A stretch of DNA of 64,000 bases from Shewanella psychropiezotolerans (GCF_007197555.1 NZ_CP041614.1:3836001-3900000); one strand, 5' to 3'. Counted from the stretch's first letter, positions 9,248 through 18,708 are shown. Notes: generated by a model not told the origin, from the letters alone. Translations and numbers: made by a program.

Positions 9248-10165
9248 TCAGTCCAGATATATCTCGCCTTTACTCACCAGCACACTGTTACCGCCAATCC
9301 AGGTATCAATAACTTGCCCTGCCTTTTTAAGCGCTCTAGCCTTAAGCACGCTAGGACGGTCCATTTCGACGCCTTGGGCTATGGTCCAACACAGCATGCC
9401 CTCTTGCAAACTAGAATAATGTGCTAGCAAGCCGGCTAATGCACAATTTGCACTGCCGGTAGCCGGATCTTCTGGTACACCATCGAATGGGGCAAACATA
9501 CGAGCCTGAATATCAAACTGCTGCTCTGCTTTTGACGATTCTTCTCGTTTTACATAGAGATGAATATCCGGGGTTACGCCTATGGCTTGTATCTTCTCGA
9601 ACGCGTCCAACTTAGCTCTCGCGCTTGCTAATGCATCTAAACTCATAAGCTCAACCATGAGGAATGGCAACCCAACCGAAGCCACAATAGGCTGATGAGT
9701 GCTAAGCTGGATATCATCAAGATTGAGCGACAGAGCCTCGGCAACGAGAGACGCATCGATACTTTGCCCCAAGGAGACAACCTCTGGCGCTTTGAGTTCA
9801 CAGAAGATAGCGCCATCGTCTTGCTGTGCTATGGAGATGGGCACCAGCCCAGCCTTCTCCTCGAAGATGATTGTTTGCAGCTCTTGCCTATCGAGCAAAC
9901 CGGTCTTAGCCAATAAAAATGCGGTACCCACATTGGGATGTCCGGCAAAGGGCACCTCTATAGATGGGGTGAAAATGCGCACTTTCCTCGTATTTCCTTG
10001 CTCAGCAGGAAACACGAAGGTGCTCTCAGGAAAGTTAAACTCACGAGCGATCTGTTGCATCTGCTCAGAGGTTAACCCTTGTGCATCCGGCAATACGGCT
10101 AATTGGTTACCACCAAAGCGTTTATCGGTAAATACATCACAAATATAATAGGGGTAAGACTTCAT
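9248..10165 (-). CDS. PhzF family isomerase/epimerase-like protein
   Basis: A 305-residue protein of the PhzF (diaminopimelate-epimerase fold) family, opening with the typical YICDVFTDKRFGGNQLAV. The catalytic glutamate of the family is in NFPESTFV at about residue 47, followed by the paired-domain signatures FTPSIEVPFAGHPNVGTAFLL (read with its GHP motif) and DPATGSANCALAGLL near the C-terminus. PhzF itself isomerises a phenazine precursor, but most family members have unknown substrates, and there are no phenazine genes nearby. The length is normal. It is probably monocistronic. Confidence 0.85.
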   Translation of the reverse strand: MKSYPYYICDVFTDKRFGGNQLAVLPDAQGLTSEQMQQIAREFNFPESTFVFPAEQGNTRKVRIFTPSIEVPFAGHPNVGTAFLLAKTGLLDRQELQTIIFEEKAGLVPISIAQQDDGAIFCELKAPEVVSLGQSIDASLVAEALSLNLDDIQLSTHQPIVASVGLPFLMVELMSLDALASARAKLDAFEKIQAIGVTPDIHLYVKREESSKAEQQFDIQARMFAPFDGVPEDPATGSANCALAGLLAHYSSLQEGMLCWTIAQGVEMDRPSVLKARALKKAGQVIDTWIGGNSVLVSKGEIYLD

Positions 10166-10353
10166 CGAACACTTTTCCTTAGTTATTCATTGACTTATCT
10201 AAGGCTAACAATAAGCCGCCATTACTCTTTTCATTATCTAAAGACTCACGAGATCTAACGCTTGCTAGAACCTCTCATCACTACTTATGTAAGCACTATC
10301 TCAGTGTCTTGCAAAATATTCAGACATCTTGTTCCTCTTTATTTAGCGACTCT

Positions 10354-10851
10354 TTATTTAACCAGATAGAGGCAATCTTCCAGCCCTATCGACTCTGGAT
10401 ATTGCGTTTCCTCAAAGCCAAGGCTCAGATAAAGGTTTAGAGCAGGTAAGTTATGACTTAGGACAAACAAGGATAGGTTGCCGGGCTTAGCTGCAATCCC
10501 TAAGTGCTGGCAAGCTAACTCACTCAAGAGCGCTATTAAGATATGGCTGATTTTCTGATTTTCAAACCTTCCCGACAAACATCTCTTACCGCGAAAGGCT
10601 GGCGCTATGACCAGGCGGCCCAGATGACATTTGTCATTACGGCGGTAACACTGGCCAAACCCGGCTAACTGACCATCATGAGTGATTAGAGAATATGAGA
10701 TTAAATCGTCTAGCTTAAGATCTTCGATAAAGCTTGCATCGGTGAAAGGAAAACGAAAACCAGGTCCAGCCCAATTTTTCAGTGCTGCCTCATCGGTAAA
10801 CCAGGTCATCATCTGCTGCACCTGATCTCTGTCAACATTGAACAGCTTCAT
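10354..10851 (-). CDS. GNAT family N-acetyltransferase with an unusual acetyl-CoA loop
   Basis: A 165-residue GNAT-like protein read from the ATG at 10851 (MKLFNVDRDQ). An open frame extends further upstream but without family sequence. The core GRLVIAPAFRGK (beta-4 and start of the acetyl-CoA loop), LFVLSHNLPALNLYLSLGFEE (beta-5/alpha-4 region) are clear. In most GNATs the segment after RGK is a compact R/QxxGxG/A loop; here it reads RGKRCLSGRFENQKISH, with no GxG and a few extra residues. It may be catalytically altered, or the region may have suffered a small compensated frameshift. Substrate unknown. Confidence 0.65.
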   Translation of the reverse strand: MKLFNVDRDQVQQMMTWFTDEAALKNWAGPGFRFPFTDASFIEDLKLDDLISYSLITHDGQLAGFGQCYRRNDKCHLGRLVIAPAFRGKRCLSGRFENQKISHILIALLSELACQHLGIAAKPGNLSLFVLSHNLPALNLYLSLGFEETQYPESIGLEDCLYLVK

Positions 10852-11082
10852 CTTTAATCCCTTTAACCCATTTGGACACTTCTTTGACACCTTTATACCG
10901 ATTGATATTAATGCCAAAACGTAAACCACTATCACAAAATAACAGACACAAAAGTGTTTGCGAAACTAGCATTCCAAGATACAGTATTCTCTAATATTTA
11001 AGTAAACTATTTCTCTGTTTACATTTCATTTATTTACGAATTAGTTGTAACTAAATACTCTATCTGTGTAAGGTTTATATCT

Positions 11083-11718
11083 ATGTCTTTAGTACCATTT
11101 TCTCAAGCATGCGAAAATAACAAGGCCCCGATACTCGAAGTCATAAGTCAAGTTTTCTCAACATCTAAGTGCGTACTAGAGATAGGCACAGGTACCGGCC
11201 AGCATGCTGTGCATTTTGCTCAAGCTCTGCCCCATCTGACTTGGCAAACCAGCGATCAGGTTTGCTATCTCGACGGCATTAACGCACAACTTAAGCAGGC
11301 ACGCTCGCTAGGCGATCAAAACACAGATCCCATCGCAAATATCCAAAGTCCGTTAATACTTGACGTGACTCAGCCCTGGCCACTTGCGAGTCATCAAACA
11401 GAAATTGATGGTATTTTTACCGCTAACACCTTGCATATCATGGCAAAGGATATGGTCGAAGCCTTCTTTATTGGCGTAGGTAAACATCTGCGTACCCAAG
11501 GTAATCTGTGTATTTATGGCCCGTTCAATTACGCCGATAACTACACCAGCGAGAGTAATGCCAGATTCGATACCTGGCTAGCGCAGCAGGATCCGAGAAG
11601 CGCCATACGAGACATTGAATGGATAGTTCAACTTGCAGAAACTCAAGGACTACGCTTAATTGAAGATCATACAATGCCTGCTAATAATCGATTACTGCAT
11701 TTTGAAAAAAATAAATGA
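11083..11718 (+). CDS. DUF938 family SAM-dependent methyltransferase
   Basis: A 211-residue protein with the SAM-binding glycine motif LEIGTGTGQHAVHFA at about residue 38 and an overall sequence matching the DUF938 family (opening with PFSQACENNKAPILEV, later GIFTANTLHIM). These are class I methyltransferase-fold proteins of unknown substrate, common in proteobacteria. It lies just upstream of the tryptophanase operon in the same direction, but more than 200 bases and a clear new promoter separate them. Confidence 0.85.
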   Translation: MSLVPFSQACENNKAPILEVISQVFSTSKCVLEIGTGTGQHAVHFAQALPHLTWQTSDQVCYLDGINAQLKQARSLGDQNTDPIANIQSPLILDVTQPWPLASHQTEIDGIFTANTLHIMAKDMVEAFFIGVGKHLRTQGNLCIYGPFNYADNYTSESNARFDTWLAQQDPRSAIRDIEWIVQLAETQGLRLIEDHTMPANNRLLHFEKNK

Positions 11719-11873
11719 CTAATAGCTTATCTCTAGGTTCATTTCAGAGGTATTTATTTTTACATTAAAGATAATTTCCATTCAATCGAAATTTAAATTA
11801 GCAGTTTTTTAACGACAGTTTAAAAATAAAATTTTTTTAATATTATAAGGTTACCTTACAAAGAACGACATCC

Positions 11874-11901
11874 TTTACTTAAATACCACGATGTGTATAA
11901 T
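11874..11901 (+). promoter_or_regulatory. Candidate promoter of the tryptophanase operon
   Basis: TTTACT at 11874-11879 and TATAAT at 11896-11901 with a 16-base spacer; TGTG precedes the -10. Transcription would start near 11908, about 27 bases before the leader ORF. No convincing CRP site was found, though CRP control is the rule for tna operons in enterics. Confidence 0.5.
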
Positions 11902-11934
11902 TAATGACCACCCGAATCATTTGGAGAGGATAAT

Positions 11935-12075
11935 ATGACAATACTCAATTCACCATTATTCACTCCTCAAGATTTAAATATATTCGTTCCCATCTCTGCG
12001 GCCATTCTATTCTGTTGGTTTACCCAAGATCCAAAGATAAAACTTAACTTTGTCAGCAGCCCACACACTCTCTGA
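11935..12075 (+). CDS. tnaC: TnaC-like leader peptide of the tryptophanase operon
   Basis: A 46-codon ORF with a strong ribosome site (GGAGAGGA at 11922-11929), ending 54 bases before tnaA. Residues 28-35 read WFTQDPKI, matching the essential WFNIDNKI block of Escherichia coli TnaC, in which Trp12 and Asp16 stall the ribosome when tryptophan is high; the W-to-D spacing of four is kept. In E. coli the last residue before the stop is Pro24, twelve after the Trp. Here the next proline is fifteen after the Trp (P43) and three more residues (HTL) follow. It is too short for routine gene callers. Position plus motif make the call firm, but stalling itself is inferred. Confidence 0.8.
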   Translation: MTILNSPLFTPQDLNIFVPISAAILFCWFTQDPKIKLNFVSSPHTL

Positions 12076-12129
12076 TTTTAAAAAAATATTTTCCATATAT
12101 TTACTTTATTAAATTAGAGAGTTAATACT

Positions 12130-13527
12130 ATGTTTAATTTACCCCAACCTTATAAAATTAAGGCTGTAGAGCCTATTAGTTTGCTCACTGAAAAAGAGCG
12201 ATTTCAAGCACTGACTGATATAGGTTTTAACCCTTTTCTATTGAGAAGCGAGCAGGTTTTTATCGATCTGCTAACTGACTCCGGCACAGGCTCCATGAGT
12301 AACCAGCAATGGGCAGCCATCATGCGTGGAGATGAATCCTATGCTGGCAGCTCAAGTTATTATGCATTGGAAGCAGCTGTCACGGATATTTTTGACTATC
12401 GATATACTATTCCAACGCACCAGGGACGAGGCGCCGAACAAATACTTTTTCCGGTTTTAATCAAAGAAATGAAAGAAAAACGAGGCGGTAAAGAGCCAGT
12501 GTTTATCTCTAATTACCACTTTGATACCACCGCGGCCCATGTTGAACTTAATGGAGCAAAAGCTATCAATGTCGTCATCGAAGATGCGTACAACGCCAGT
12601 GCTTTTCACCGATGGAAAGGCAACTTTGATGTCGATTTATTACAGAATAATATTGAACATTATGGGGCCGAAAACATAGCGGCGATCATCATGACAATCA
12701 CTTGCAATAGTATGGGTGGACAACCAGTCTCTATGGATAATATGGCCGAAGTCTATGCCATAGCCAAATTAAACAACATTCCGGTTGTTATTGATGCTGC
12801 ACGCTTTGCTGAAAATGCATGGTTTATCAAAGAACGTGATCCAGAATATTTTAATATCGATATCGATGAGATTGTTAAAACCATGTTCCGCTACGGAGAC
12901 ATGTTTACCATGTCTGCCAAGAAAGATGCCATGGTCAACATTGGCGGGCTATGCTGCTTCAAAAATAGGATAGATCTCTACCAGCAAACTCAGGTGCTTT
13001 GTATTCCGATGGAAGGATTTGCCACTTATGGTGGTTTAGCAGGCAGAGACATGGAAGCCATGGCGGTAGGACTCTATGAAGCAATAGATTATTCCTACCT
13101 AACAGCACGGATAAGTCAGGTCTCCTTACTCAGTGAAAGACTAGCTGAAGCGGGCATCCCAGTTCAAAGCCCCAATGGCGGGCATGCTGTGTTCATTGAT
13201 GCCAAAGCCTTCCTGCCTCACATTCCCGCTCATCAGTTTCCTGGGCACGCACTCGCTATTGCCCTATATCTGGAAGGGGGTATCCGCAGCGCTGAAATCG
13301 GCTCCTTACTACTTGGAAGAGATCCTGAAACTGGTAAGCAAAAAGACTCACCAACCGAACTTCTCAGACTCGCTATCCCTAGGCGAGTTTACACCAATGA
13401 ACACATAGAGTATGTGGTCAATGTCTTCGCTAAGTTGATAGAGAAAAAATCAGAGATCCCAGGCTATACATTCACTGTTGAGCCGCCTGTTCTGAGGCAC
13501 TTCCTCGCACAATTCACTCCCGTTTAA
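12130..13527 (+). CDS. tnaA: Tryptophanase
   Basis: A 465-residue PLP enzyme that splits L-tryptophan to indole, pyruvate and ammonia. It aligns along its whole length with enteric Tna[15 protein letters not shown] near the N-terminus, [10 protein letters not shown], the PLP lysine in [13 protein letters not shown] (about residue 265) and [16 protein letters not shown] in the C-terminal part. Tyrosine phenol-lyase is the close alternative; it lacks the latter block and has FTTTRYHQ where this protein has FDTTAAH, so tryptophanase is preferred. It follows the tnaC-like leader and precedes an aromatic amino acid permease gene, as in known tna operons. Confidence 0.92.
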   Translation: MFNLPQPYKIKAVEPISLLTEKERFQALTDIGFNPFLLRSEQVFIDLLTDSGTGSMSNQQWAAIMRGDESYAGSSSYYALEAAVTDIFDYRYTIPTHQGRGAEQILFPVLIKEMKEKRGGKEPVFISNYHFDTTAAHVELNGAKAINVVIEDAYNASAFHRWKGNFDVDLLQNNIEHYGAENIAAIIMTITCNSMGGQPVSMDNMAEVYAIAKLNNIPVVIDAARFAENAWFIKERDPEYFNIDIDEIVKTMFRYGDMFTMSAKKDAMVNIGGLCCFKNRIDLYQQTQVLCIPMEGFATYGGLAGRDMEAMAVGLYEAIDYSYLTARISQVSLLSERLAEAGIPVQSPNGGHAVFIDAKAFLPHIPAHQFPGHALAIALYLEGGIRSAEIGSLLLGRDPETGKQKDSPTELLRLAIPRRVYTNEHIEYVVNVFAKLIEKKSEIPGYTFTVEPPVLRHFLAQFTPV

Positions 13528-13541
13528 ACATTATCAAGACC

Positions 13542-13577
13542 AGCCATGCCATTCATTAAATAATGAATGGCATGGCT
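13542..13577 (+). repeat. Long perfect hairpin between tnaA and the permease gene
   Basis: Seventeen-base perfect arms (13542-13558 and 13561-13577) with a 2-base loop. It lacks a proper U-run downstream. It could lower read-through into the permease gene or protect the tnaA 3' end. Confidence 0.7.
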
Positions 13578-13661
13578 ATTTAATTGATGATGTTTACCCG
13601 AGTCTATCTCGGCGCAATATGAGGTCATCATCATAAACTAATTACTATAGGTTACTTAGTT

Positions 13662-14936
13662 ATGGAATATTCTAATAATAAACTCTCGCTTATATACGGT
13701 GCAGCCGTAGTCGTCAGCACAGCTGTCGGTGTAGGTATGATGAGCCTACCAATTGTCAGTATCGGCATGTGGTTTCTCCTCAGTGTCGCGGTCGTGGTGC
13801 TGACTGCAATATATATGCTCGCCGCTGGCTCATTGTTACTAGAAGTGAATATGAACTACCCCGTTGGGACTGGGTTTCATTCAATGATAAAAGATTGCAT
13901 GGGGAACAAACCCACATATTTCAATGATGCCATGATGATATTTAATGGCTTCATTTTATTATATGCTTATATTACCGCCGGAACAGACACAATCAAAGTT
14001 TACAGTGAAATTCTAGTTGGGTTTGAAATAAACTCAACATTATCAGCCTTGTTATTCACTGCTGTTTTAGGCGTTATAATCTGTTGCAAACCCATTATTA
14101 TCAGCAAGATTTCATGTTCATTAATATTTATTATGTTATGTACTTTTGCTTATCTTCTTATAGACCTTGGTAATACAGTAGAATTAAGCAATATTATCGA
14201 TAAGGAGCAATCACTATTCGATAGCACTATCCCACTCTTGCCCTATGTCATATTAACCCTCCCCTTCTTTATGGCGGCAGCAGGTTACCAACAAATAATC
14301 CCCATGCTAAGAAACTTATATAAAAACAAGCCAGAGCGTGTCATGAAAAGCATTTTTCTTGGACTATCAATTGTGAGTGTTTTCTATATTTTATGGATGT
14401 TCGTCATTATGGGAAACCAAAGCCAAAATGACATGATTGCTAAAGTGAATGCTGGTAATACCAATATTGAAGGCATTGTTTCGCTGATAGGTCATAACAG
14501 TGGTGAGCTTAATGCCCTGCTGTTTTTCTTTGTACAAGTGGCGGTGATCACCTCTTTTATCGGTGTGGCAAAAGGCTTACTTGATTACCTGTCAGACATC
14601 ATGATTAATCAATGGGGCTTATCCGATCGCTATCCACGATTATTAGTGCTGGCGCCCCCACTTTTATGTTCATTAATGTTCCCTAACGGATTTCTTATCG
14701 CCATCGGCTTTGCCGGATTAGCTGGGGCGATTTGGGGAGGGATCTTTCCAGCAATACTCGCGCAGATCAGTCGAAAAAAACACGCTAGCAATGGATATGT
14801 CACCTTCGGCGGCAAGATGACCCCTTGGTTCACATTGGCCTACAGCATGTTAATCATCTGCTCTATGCTGCTGTCCTCTTTTGAGCTGTTACCCACCATG
14901 CCACAACTTCAAGAATCGATGACATTAAAGGATTAA
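13662..14936 (+). CDS. tnaB: Aromatic amino acid permease (HAAAP family, TnaB/Mtr-like)
   Basis: A 424-residue integral membrane protein with about eleven hydrophobic helices. The opening LIYGAAVVVSTAVGVGMMSLPIV is the TM1 signature of the hydroxy/aromatic amino acid permease family (TnaB, Mtr, TyrP), and LPFFMAAAGYQQIIPML lies in mid-protein. Its place directly after tnaA argues for tryptophan uptake feeding tryptophanase. It ends four bases before the next gene, so the two are coupled. TyrP-like specificity cannot be excluded from sequence alone. Confidence 0.85.
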   Translation: MEYSNNKLSLIYGAAVVVSTAVGVGMMSLPIVSIGMWFLLSVAVVVLTAIYMLAAGSLLLEVNMNYPVGTGFHSMIKDCMGNKPTYFNDAMMIFNGFILLYAYITAGTDTIKVYSEILVGFEINSTLSALLFTAVLGVIICCKPIIISKISCSLIFIMLCTFAYLLIDLGNTVELSNIIDKEQSLFDSTIPLLPYVILTLPFFMAAAGYQQIIPMLRNLYKNKPERVMKSIFLGLSIVSVFYILWMFVIMGNQSQNDMIAKVNAGNTNIEGIVSLIGHNSGELNALLFFFVQVAVITSFIGVAKGLLDYLSDIMINQWGLSDRYPRLLVLAPPLLCSLMFPNGFLIAIGFAGLAGAIWGGIFPAILAQISRKKHASNGYVTFGGKMTPWFTLAYSMLIICSMLLSSFELLPTMPQLQESMTLKD

Positions 14937-14940
14937 TATC

Positions 14941-16128
14941 ATGAAGCGTACTAATATCCCCGTACATTTTTGTTTTGCTTGGCTGACCATACTTGTCGCC
15001 ATTATTCCTCCAACAAGTCAGCCTATTGCAAAAGAATATCCTGACATTGAGTTGCCCATTACACCTGTAACGCCACAAGCTAATTCTGTCGTCGATATCG
15101 ATGCCGATTACCTGACTTATGTCACTGGAGCAACCGAAACCCAATCAAATAAAAATTCCAATGCTGCCGGAGGCATCATAAGGCTGATGGTTGACTGGAC
15201 GCTGATTGAAAACAAGCAAAACGACACTGGTAAATATGTCTTAAAAGTAGAACATCGTCATAGATACACAGACACTAGCCCTAAAGCATTTGTCATCGAC
15301 AATGTCGGAGCCGTTGGACTCATACAGCCCATCCTTAGTGATCAAGGCTTGCGTTTAACCAACCTGTATTGGAAGCAGCAGTTTAACCAGAATGATACCG
15401 AGTTATTAATCGGTTTTCTTGATACCACCGACTACATTGACACCTATGCATTAGGCAACCCCTGGAATGGATTTTCCAATTTCATCTTCAGCACAGGTGC
15501 AGGCACGATTGCAATGCCCGATGAAGCTACATTTGGGATATCGGTTAGGCACATGTTTAACGAGGAATTATATGGCTTAGCCAGTCTCTCCGATGGTAAT
15601 GCCGATTCCAGTCACCCTTTTGAAGCTTTTAGCAAAATTTTTGATGAGCAGGCGCTTTTTAGTTCACTGGAACTGGGTTGGATTGAATCATTAGATCAAT
15701 TTTATACCCGTAATCTTCATCTTATTGCTTGGCAACTCGATGGCGGCACCCGCCACAGCACACAGGACAGTCAAGGCATCAATTTATCAGCCACCTATAT
15801 GATTGAACGATGGATCCCTTTCTTACGCGCAGGCTACGCTGAGGGAGATGCCAGTTTGCTCTCAAGCTCTGTAACCGCTGGGGTAGGTTTCGTTGGATTA
15901 GGCACAGGACAAGACTCCCTTAATCTTGCCCTTGGTTGGGGCAAGCCCAATAAAGCCTTGTTCGGTACGCAATTTGATGACCAATACACGGGCGAACTTT
16001 TTTACAAATACCGCCTTAATGCTCACCTCACGTTCAGCCCTAATATTCAATACCTCCATACTTTACCGTTGACCCCTGAGGCAGATAATTCATGGGTATG
16101 GGGGTTAAGAGTTCATTTCACGTTATAA
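14941..16128 (+). CDS. Outer-membrane beta-barrel protein, OprB-like carbohydrate porin family
   Basis: A 395-residue exported protein starting four bases after the permease stop, behind AAAGGA. It has a signal peptide, then alternating amphipathic strands, and ends in an aromatic-terminated final strand of the porin type (VWGLRVHFTL). Features such as LTNLYWKQQF, GNPWNGFSNFIFSTG and FLRAGYAEGD resemble the OprB carbohydrate porin family. In the tna operon context it may pass tryptophan or indole across the outer membrane, which is inference; enteric tna operons have no such gene. Some other barrel family is possible. Confidence 0.7.
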   Translation: MKRTNIPVHFCFAWLTILVAIIPPTSQPIAKEYPDIELPITPVTPQANSVVDIDADYLTYVTGATETQSNKNSNAAGGIIRLMVDWTLIENKQNDTGKYVLKVEHRHRYTDTSPKAFVIDNVGAVGLIQPILSDQGLRLTNLYWKQQFNQNDTELLIGFLDTTDYIDTYALGNPWNGFSNFIFSTGAGTIAMPDEATFGISVRHMFNEELYGLASLSDGNADSSHPFEAFSKIFDEQALFSSLELGWIESLDQFYTRNLHLIAWQLDGGTRHSTQDSQGINLSATYMIERWIPFLRAGYAEGDASLLSSSVTAGVGFVGLGTGQDSLNLALGWGKPNKALFGTQFDDQYTGELFYKYRLNAHLTFSPNIQYLHTLPLTPEADNSWVWGLRVHFTL

Positions 16129-16151
16129 AAACAGGTATTATTTTACAGCCC

Positions 16152-16194
16152 CTCATTGTTATTCTGCCCTTTAAAATGGCAGAGTAACAATGAG
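16152..16194. terminator. Terminator hairpin between the tna operon and the sensor kinase gene
   Basis: Seventeen-base arms (16152-16168 and 16178-16194) with one G-T mismatch and a 9-base loop, lying between convergent genes. Confidence 0.7.
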
Positions 16195-16264
16195 ATCAAT
16201 GGAGCACTACCACAGAGATCACAGCCATACAATTAATCAATAAATTTGGATACATTTTCAATAT

Positions 16265-17536
16265 TTAGCCTAACTTGATAATAAAATCAGCGCCACCGAT
16301 CACCGCATCCTCGACCGAAATACTGCCCTTATGTTTATGGATAATCGACTGCACTATGGCAAGACCTAGCCCATATCCTCCGGAATCTCTGGAGCGACTC
16401 GGGTCTAAACGGGTAAAAGGCTCAAATATTTGATTTTTCTTACCCGGAGCTAGCCCGGTTCCGTCATCTTGAATGCTTATCAGAAGATAAGTATTGTCGC
16501 TTTTGACTGAAATGAGGCACTTAGAGTAAGCGAAGCGTCCCGCATTTCTCAGAATATTGGATAGCGCGATAACCATTAATTTTATGTCACATTTAACAGG
16601 GTAATGGGTTTCATCATCGAAGATAAACTGAATGTTGGGATAGAAACTCTGTACTTTATCGATTGAAATTTCCACTAACTCTTTAACACTCGTTAGGCTC
16701 AATTCAATTTCGGCCCCATCATGCTGAAGCCGAGAATATCTCAGTACCTGTTTGACCAGCTCATCGAGCTCTTTAATCGAACGCTCAAGTTGTCCATTTA
16801 GTTGCAAGCGCTTATCCACATCAGCCTCTTCGAGCAACTCTAAGGCGAACTCCATTCGAGCTAGCGGGCTTCTGAATTCATGGGCTATCCCATGGAGGAG
16901 ATCTCTTTGTGTGATAAGCAGCTGATCGAGTTCATTGGATTTTTGCCGATTAGTTCTCGACATCAATTCAGCTTGAGAGATCAATGAGTCGATATTAATC
17001 GGCTCATTGGAAGGGCAAGTATCTCCAAAGAGTGATTCACTGAGACGTCTCAGTGCCTTGATATCTTGATAATGAAGTAAACTGACGGTAATGATGGCCA
17101 TAAATAAGGCAAATAACCAGGTGAATATCTCTGGTGCATAGGCCAGAGTCACGTCATAAAATGGACCCGCTGTTATCCCATATTGTTTCGACACAGGGTA
17201 ATAGACAAGCCCCATCTCAAGATCGATAATGCCGTTAGTGCCTATAGGAGAAACAAGTTGCTCTAAGGTTTCTTCGTTGAAATTATCTGCATTTAGTTTA
17301 TCAATAAATACCGGAACACCAAGATCATCAGAAAGAGACGCCACTTGGTGATGCCATAGTTTAGGCTTGGTATTATCGACACTGTTTTTGATCTGAGTCC
17401 GATATTGCAACAGATCATTATTAAATGTTCTCAGGGCTAGTCTATCTACTGCATCATAAATAAAAGCCTGACTCAGCAAGGCAGCAATAATGAAACTGAT
17501 GAATAAAGCTGTCGCCGATCGCAGTATTCTAGTCAT
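16265..17536 (-). CDS. Sensor histidine kinase (RstB-like)
   Basis: A 423-residue membrane kinase. TM1 is at about 8-28, a periplasmic sensor of about 105 residues follows, then TM2 at about 135-155. The H-box AHEFRSPLARMEFALELLEE carries the phospho-His at about 218, and the ATPase domain shows the N-box (ALSNILRNAGRFA), DDGTGLAP and GGYGLGLAIV. The short periplasmic sensor and H-box resemble RstB/CpxA-type kinases. It begins two bases after the response regulator stop, so they are one transcription unit. The signal is unknown; the upstream secreted protease gene in the same direction suggests envelope or protein-use control. Confidence 0.87.
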   Translation of the reverse strand: MTRILRSATALFISFIIAALLSQAFIYDAVDRLALRTFNNDLLQYRTQIKNSVDNTKPKLWHHQVASLSDDLGVPVFIDKLNADNFNEETLEQLVSPIGTNGIIDLEMGLVYYPVSKQYGITAGPFYDVTLAYAPEIFTWLFALFMAIITVSLLHYQDIKALRRLSESLFGDTCPSNEPINIDSLISQAELMSRTNRQKSNELDQLLITQRDLLHGIAHEFRSPLARMEFALELLEEADVDKRLQLNGQLERSIKELDELVKQVLRYSRLQHDGAEIELSLTSVKELVEISIDKVQSFYPNIQFIFDDETHYPVKCDIKLMVIALSNILRNAGRFAYSKCLISVKSDNTYLLISIQDDGTGLAPGKKNQIFEPFTRLDPSRSRDSGGYGLGLAIVQSIIHKHKGSISVEDAVIGGADFIIKLG

Positions 17537-17538
17537 TT

Positions 17539-18255
17539 TTATCTCGCAAGTAAGTACCCTTTATTTCTAATCGTCTGGATAATATTTCCGGCTCCACTAT
17601 GTAGTTTTAACTTATTTCTCAACCTGGAGATGCGTAGATCGATAGAGCGCTCAATACCGTCATATTCAAAATTAAAAATGGTCTTATGTAAGGCTTCTCG
17701 ACTGACGATCTCTCCGCAATGAATCGCAAGCTGCAGCAAGACATCGTATTCGGCGCCAGTAAGCTCGATCACTTGATTATCAACCATGAGTGTTCTGTGG
17801 CCGGGGTTGAGCACAAAACTTTGATTACCAAACGGGATACTTTCTAATTCCTGCCGTTTCTTATGCTTCTCAAGATGCCTGAGTTGAGCTCTAATATGTG
17901 CCAGCAAGACTCTAGGTTTAACCGGTTTTGCCAGATAGTCATCTGCCCCGACTTCGAGACCTGTCACTTCATCGATATCATCATCCAGTGCAGTCAACAT
18001 GATAATCGAGCCATGGTAGTCATCTCTTATCTGTTTACATATGGTGAGTCCATCAACATGAGGAAGCATAAGATCCAGTATGACTATATGAGGCGCTTGT
18101 TCGAGTATCTGCGCGGCGGCGTTGAGGCCGTCATTAAGGACATTGACTCTATATCCATTTTGAACAAGATAATCACGGATAAGGTTGCATAGTTCGATAT
18201 CATCGTCGATAACGAGTACGGATAGTTTTTGTTTCATTTCAGAACTTTGTCTCAT
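17539..18255 (-). CDS. OmpR/PhoB-family response regulator (RstA-like)
   Basis: A 238-residue regulator. The receiver domain has acidic pocket DDD (about 17-19), the phosphorylated Asp in LDLMLPHVDG (about 61) and KPVKPRVLLAHI. The C-terminal winged helix is typical (TGAEYDVLLQLAIHCGEIVSREAL, then RSIDLRISRLRNKL, each within the usual OmpR layout). The ATG at 18255 has AGGA upstream; a second ATG at 18237 would remove six residues. It overlaps nothing and is followed at once by the kinase gene. A 9-bp stem (18261-18269/18282-18290) sits just ahead of the start. Confidence 0.88.
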   Translation of the reverse strand: MRQSSEMKQKLSVLVIDDDIELCNLIRDYLVQNGYRVNVLNDGLNAAAQILEQAPHIVILDLMLPHVDGLTICKQIRDDYHGSIIMLTALDDDIDEVTGLEVGADDYLAKPVKPRVLLAHIRAQLRHLEKHKKRQELESIPFGNQSFVLNPGHRTLMVDNQVIELTGAEYDVLLQLAIHCGEIVSREALHKTIFNFEYDGIERSIDLRISRLRNKLKLHSGAGNIIQTIRNKGYLLAR

Positions 18256-18321
18256 ATTGACATAAGTCCTATACGGCTACGGGACTTATGCCATTGGCTA
18301 ATATACCAAGCTTAATACTTG

Positions 18322-18708
18322 TTATTGATTATGGTCTTGTTCAATCAGTAACTTTTTACACTTTTCGAATATAACCTGATTATAAGATGTCATAAAGTCT
18401 ATGAGATATTTACGTTTATCCCTCTGCTCCTCAGTGGAAATAACGTCTCCGGTTTCGATCATATACTGAACTCCACATAATGCCTTAGCCTGCTGATTAT
18501 CATTCATTGAAATCCCAGGCAGAGTCATTCTTCTCCCTGTCGTCGCATAGAGTCTATAGTCACCGAGAAGCTCAGCTTCCTTGACAGCCTCAGCCACCTT
18601 AATCTGCACTGGGTCCATCTCCAACTGAGACTGGTTCTCACAACCACAGAGTTGAATCATGGCCATCAAAGATATCACCATAGACATAAGAGGCTTTATC
18701 TTATTCAT
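18322..18708 (-). CDS. Small hypothetical lipoprotein
   Basis: A 128-residue protein read from the ATG at 18708, which overlaps the stop of the upstream protease gene (ATGA), implying translational coupling. The first residues form a lipoprotein signal ending LCGCENQ. The mature part has two further cysteines (ALCGVQY, EKCKKLL) and no recognised domain. Its coupling to a secreted protease and its place upstream of a two-component system suggest it may assist or report on that protease, but this is inference. Confidence 0.7.
   Translation of the reverse strand: MNKIKPLMSMVISLMAMIQLCGCENQSQLEMDPVQIKVAEAVKEAELLGDYRLYATTGRRMTLPGISMNDNQQAKALCGVQYMIETGDVISTEEQRDKRKYLIDFMTSYNQVIFEKCKKLLIEQDHNQ

Noticed and set aside
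9699..10148. 149-codon plus-strand open frame opposite the PhzF gene
   Set aside because: It is the antisense shadow of a clear PhzF gene with intact family motifs.
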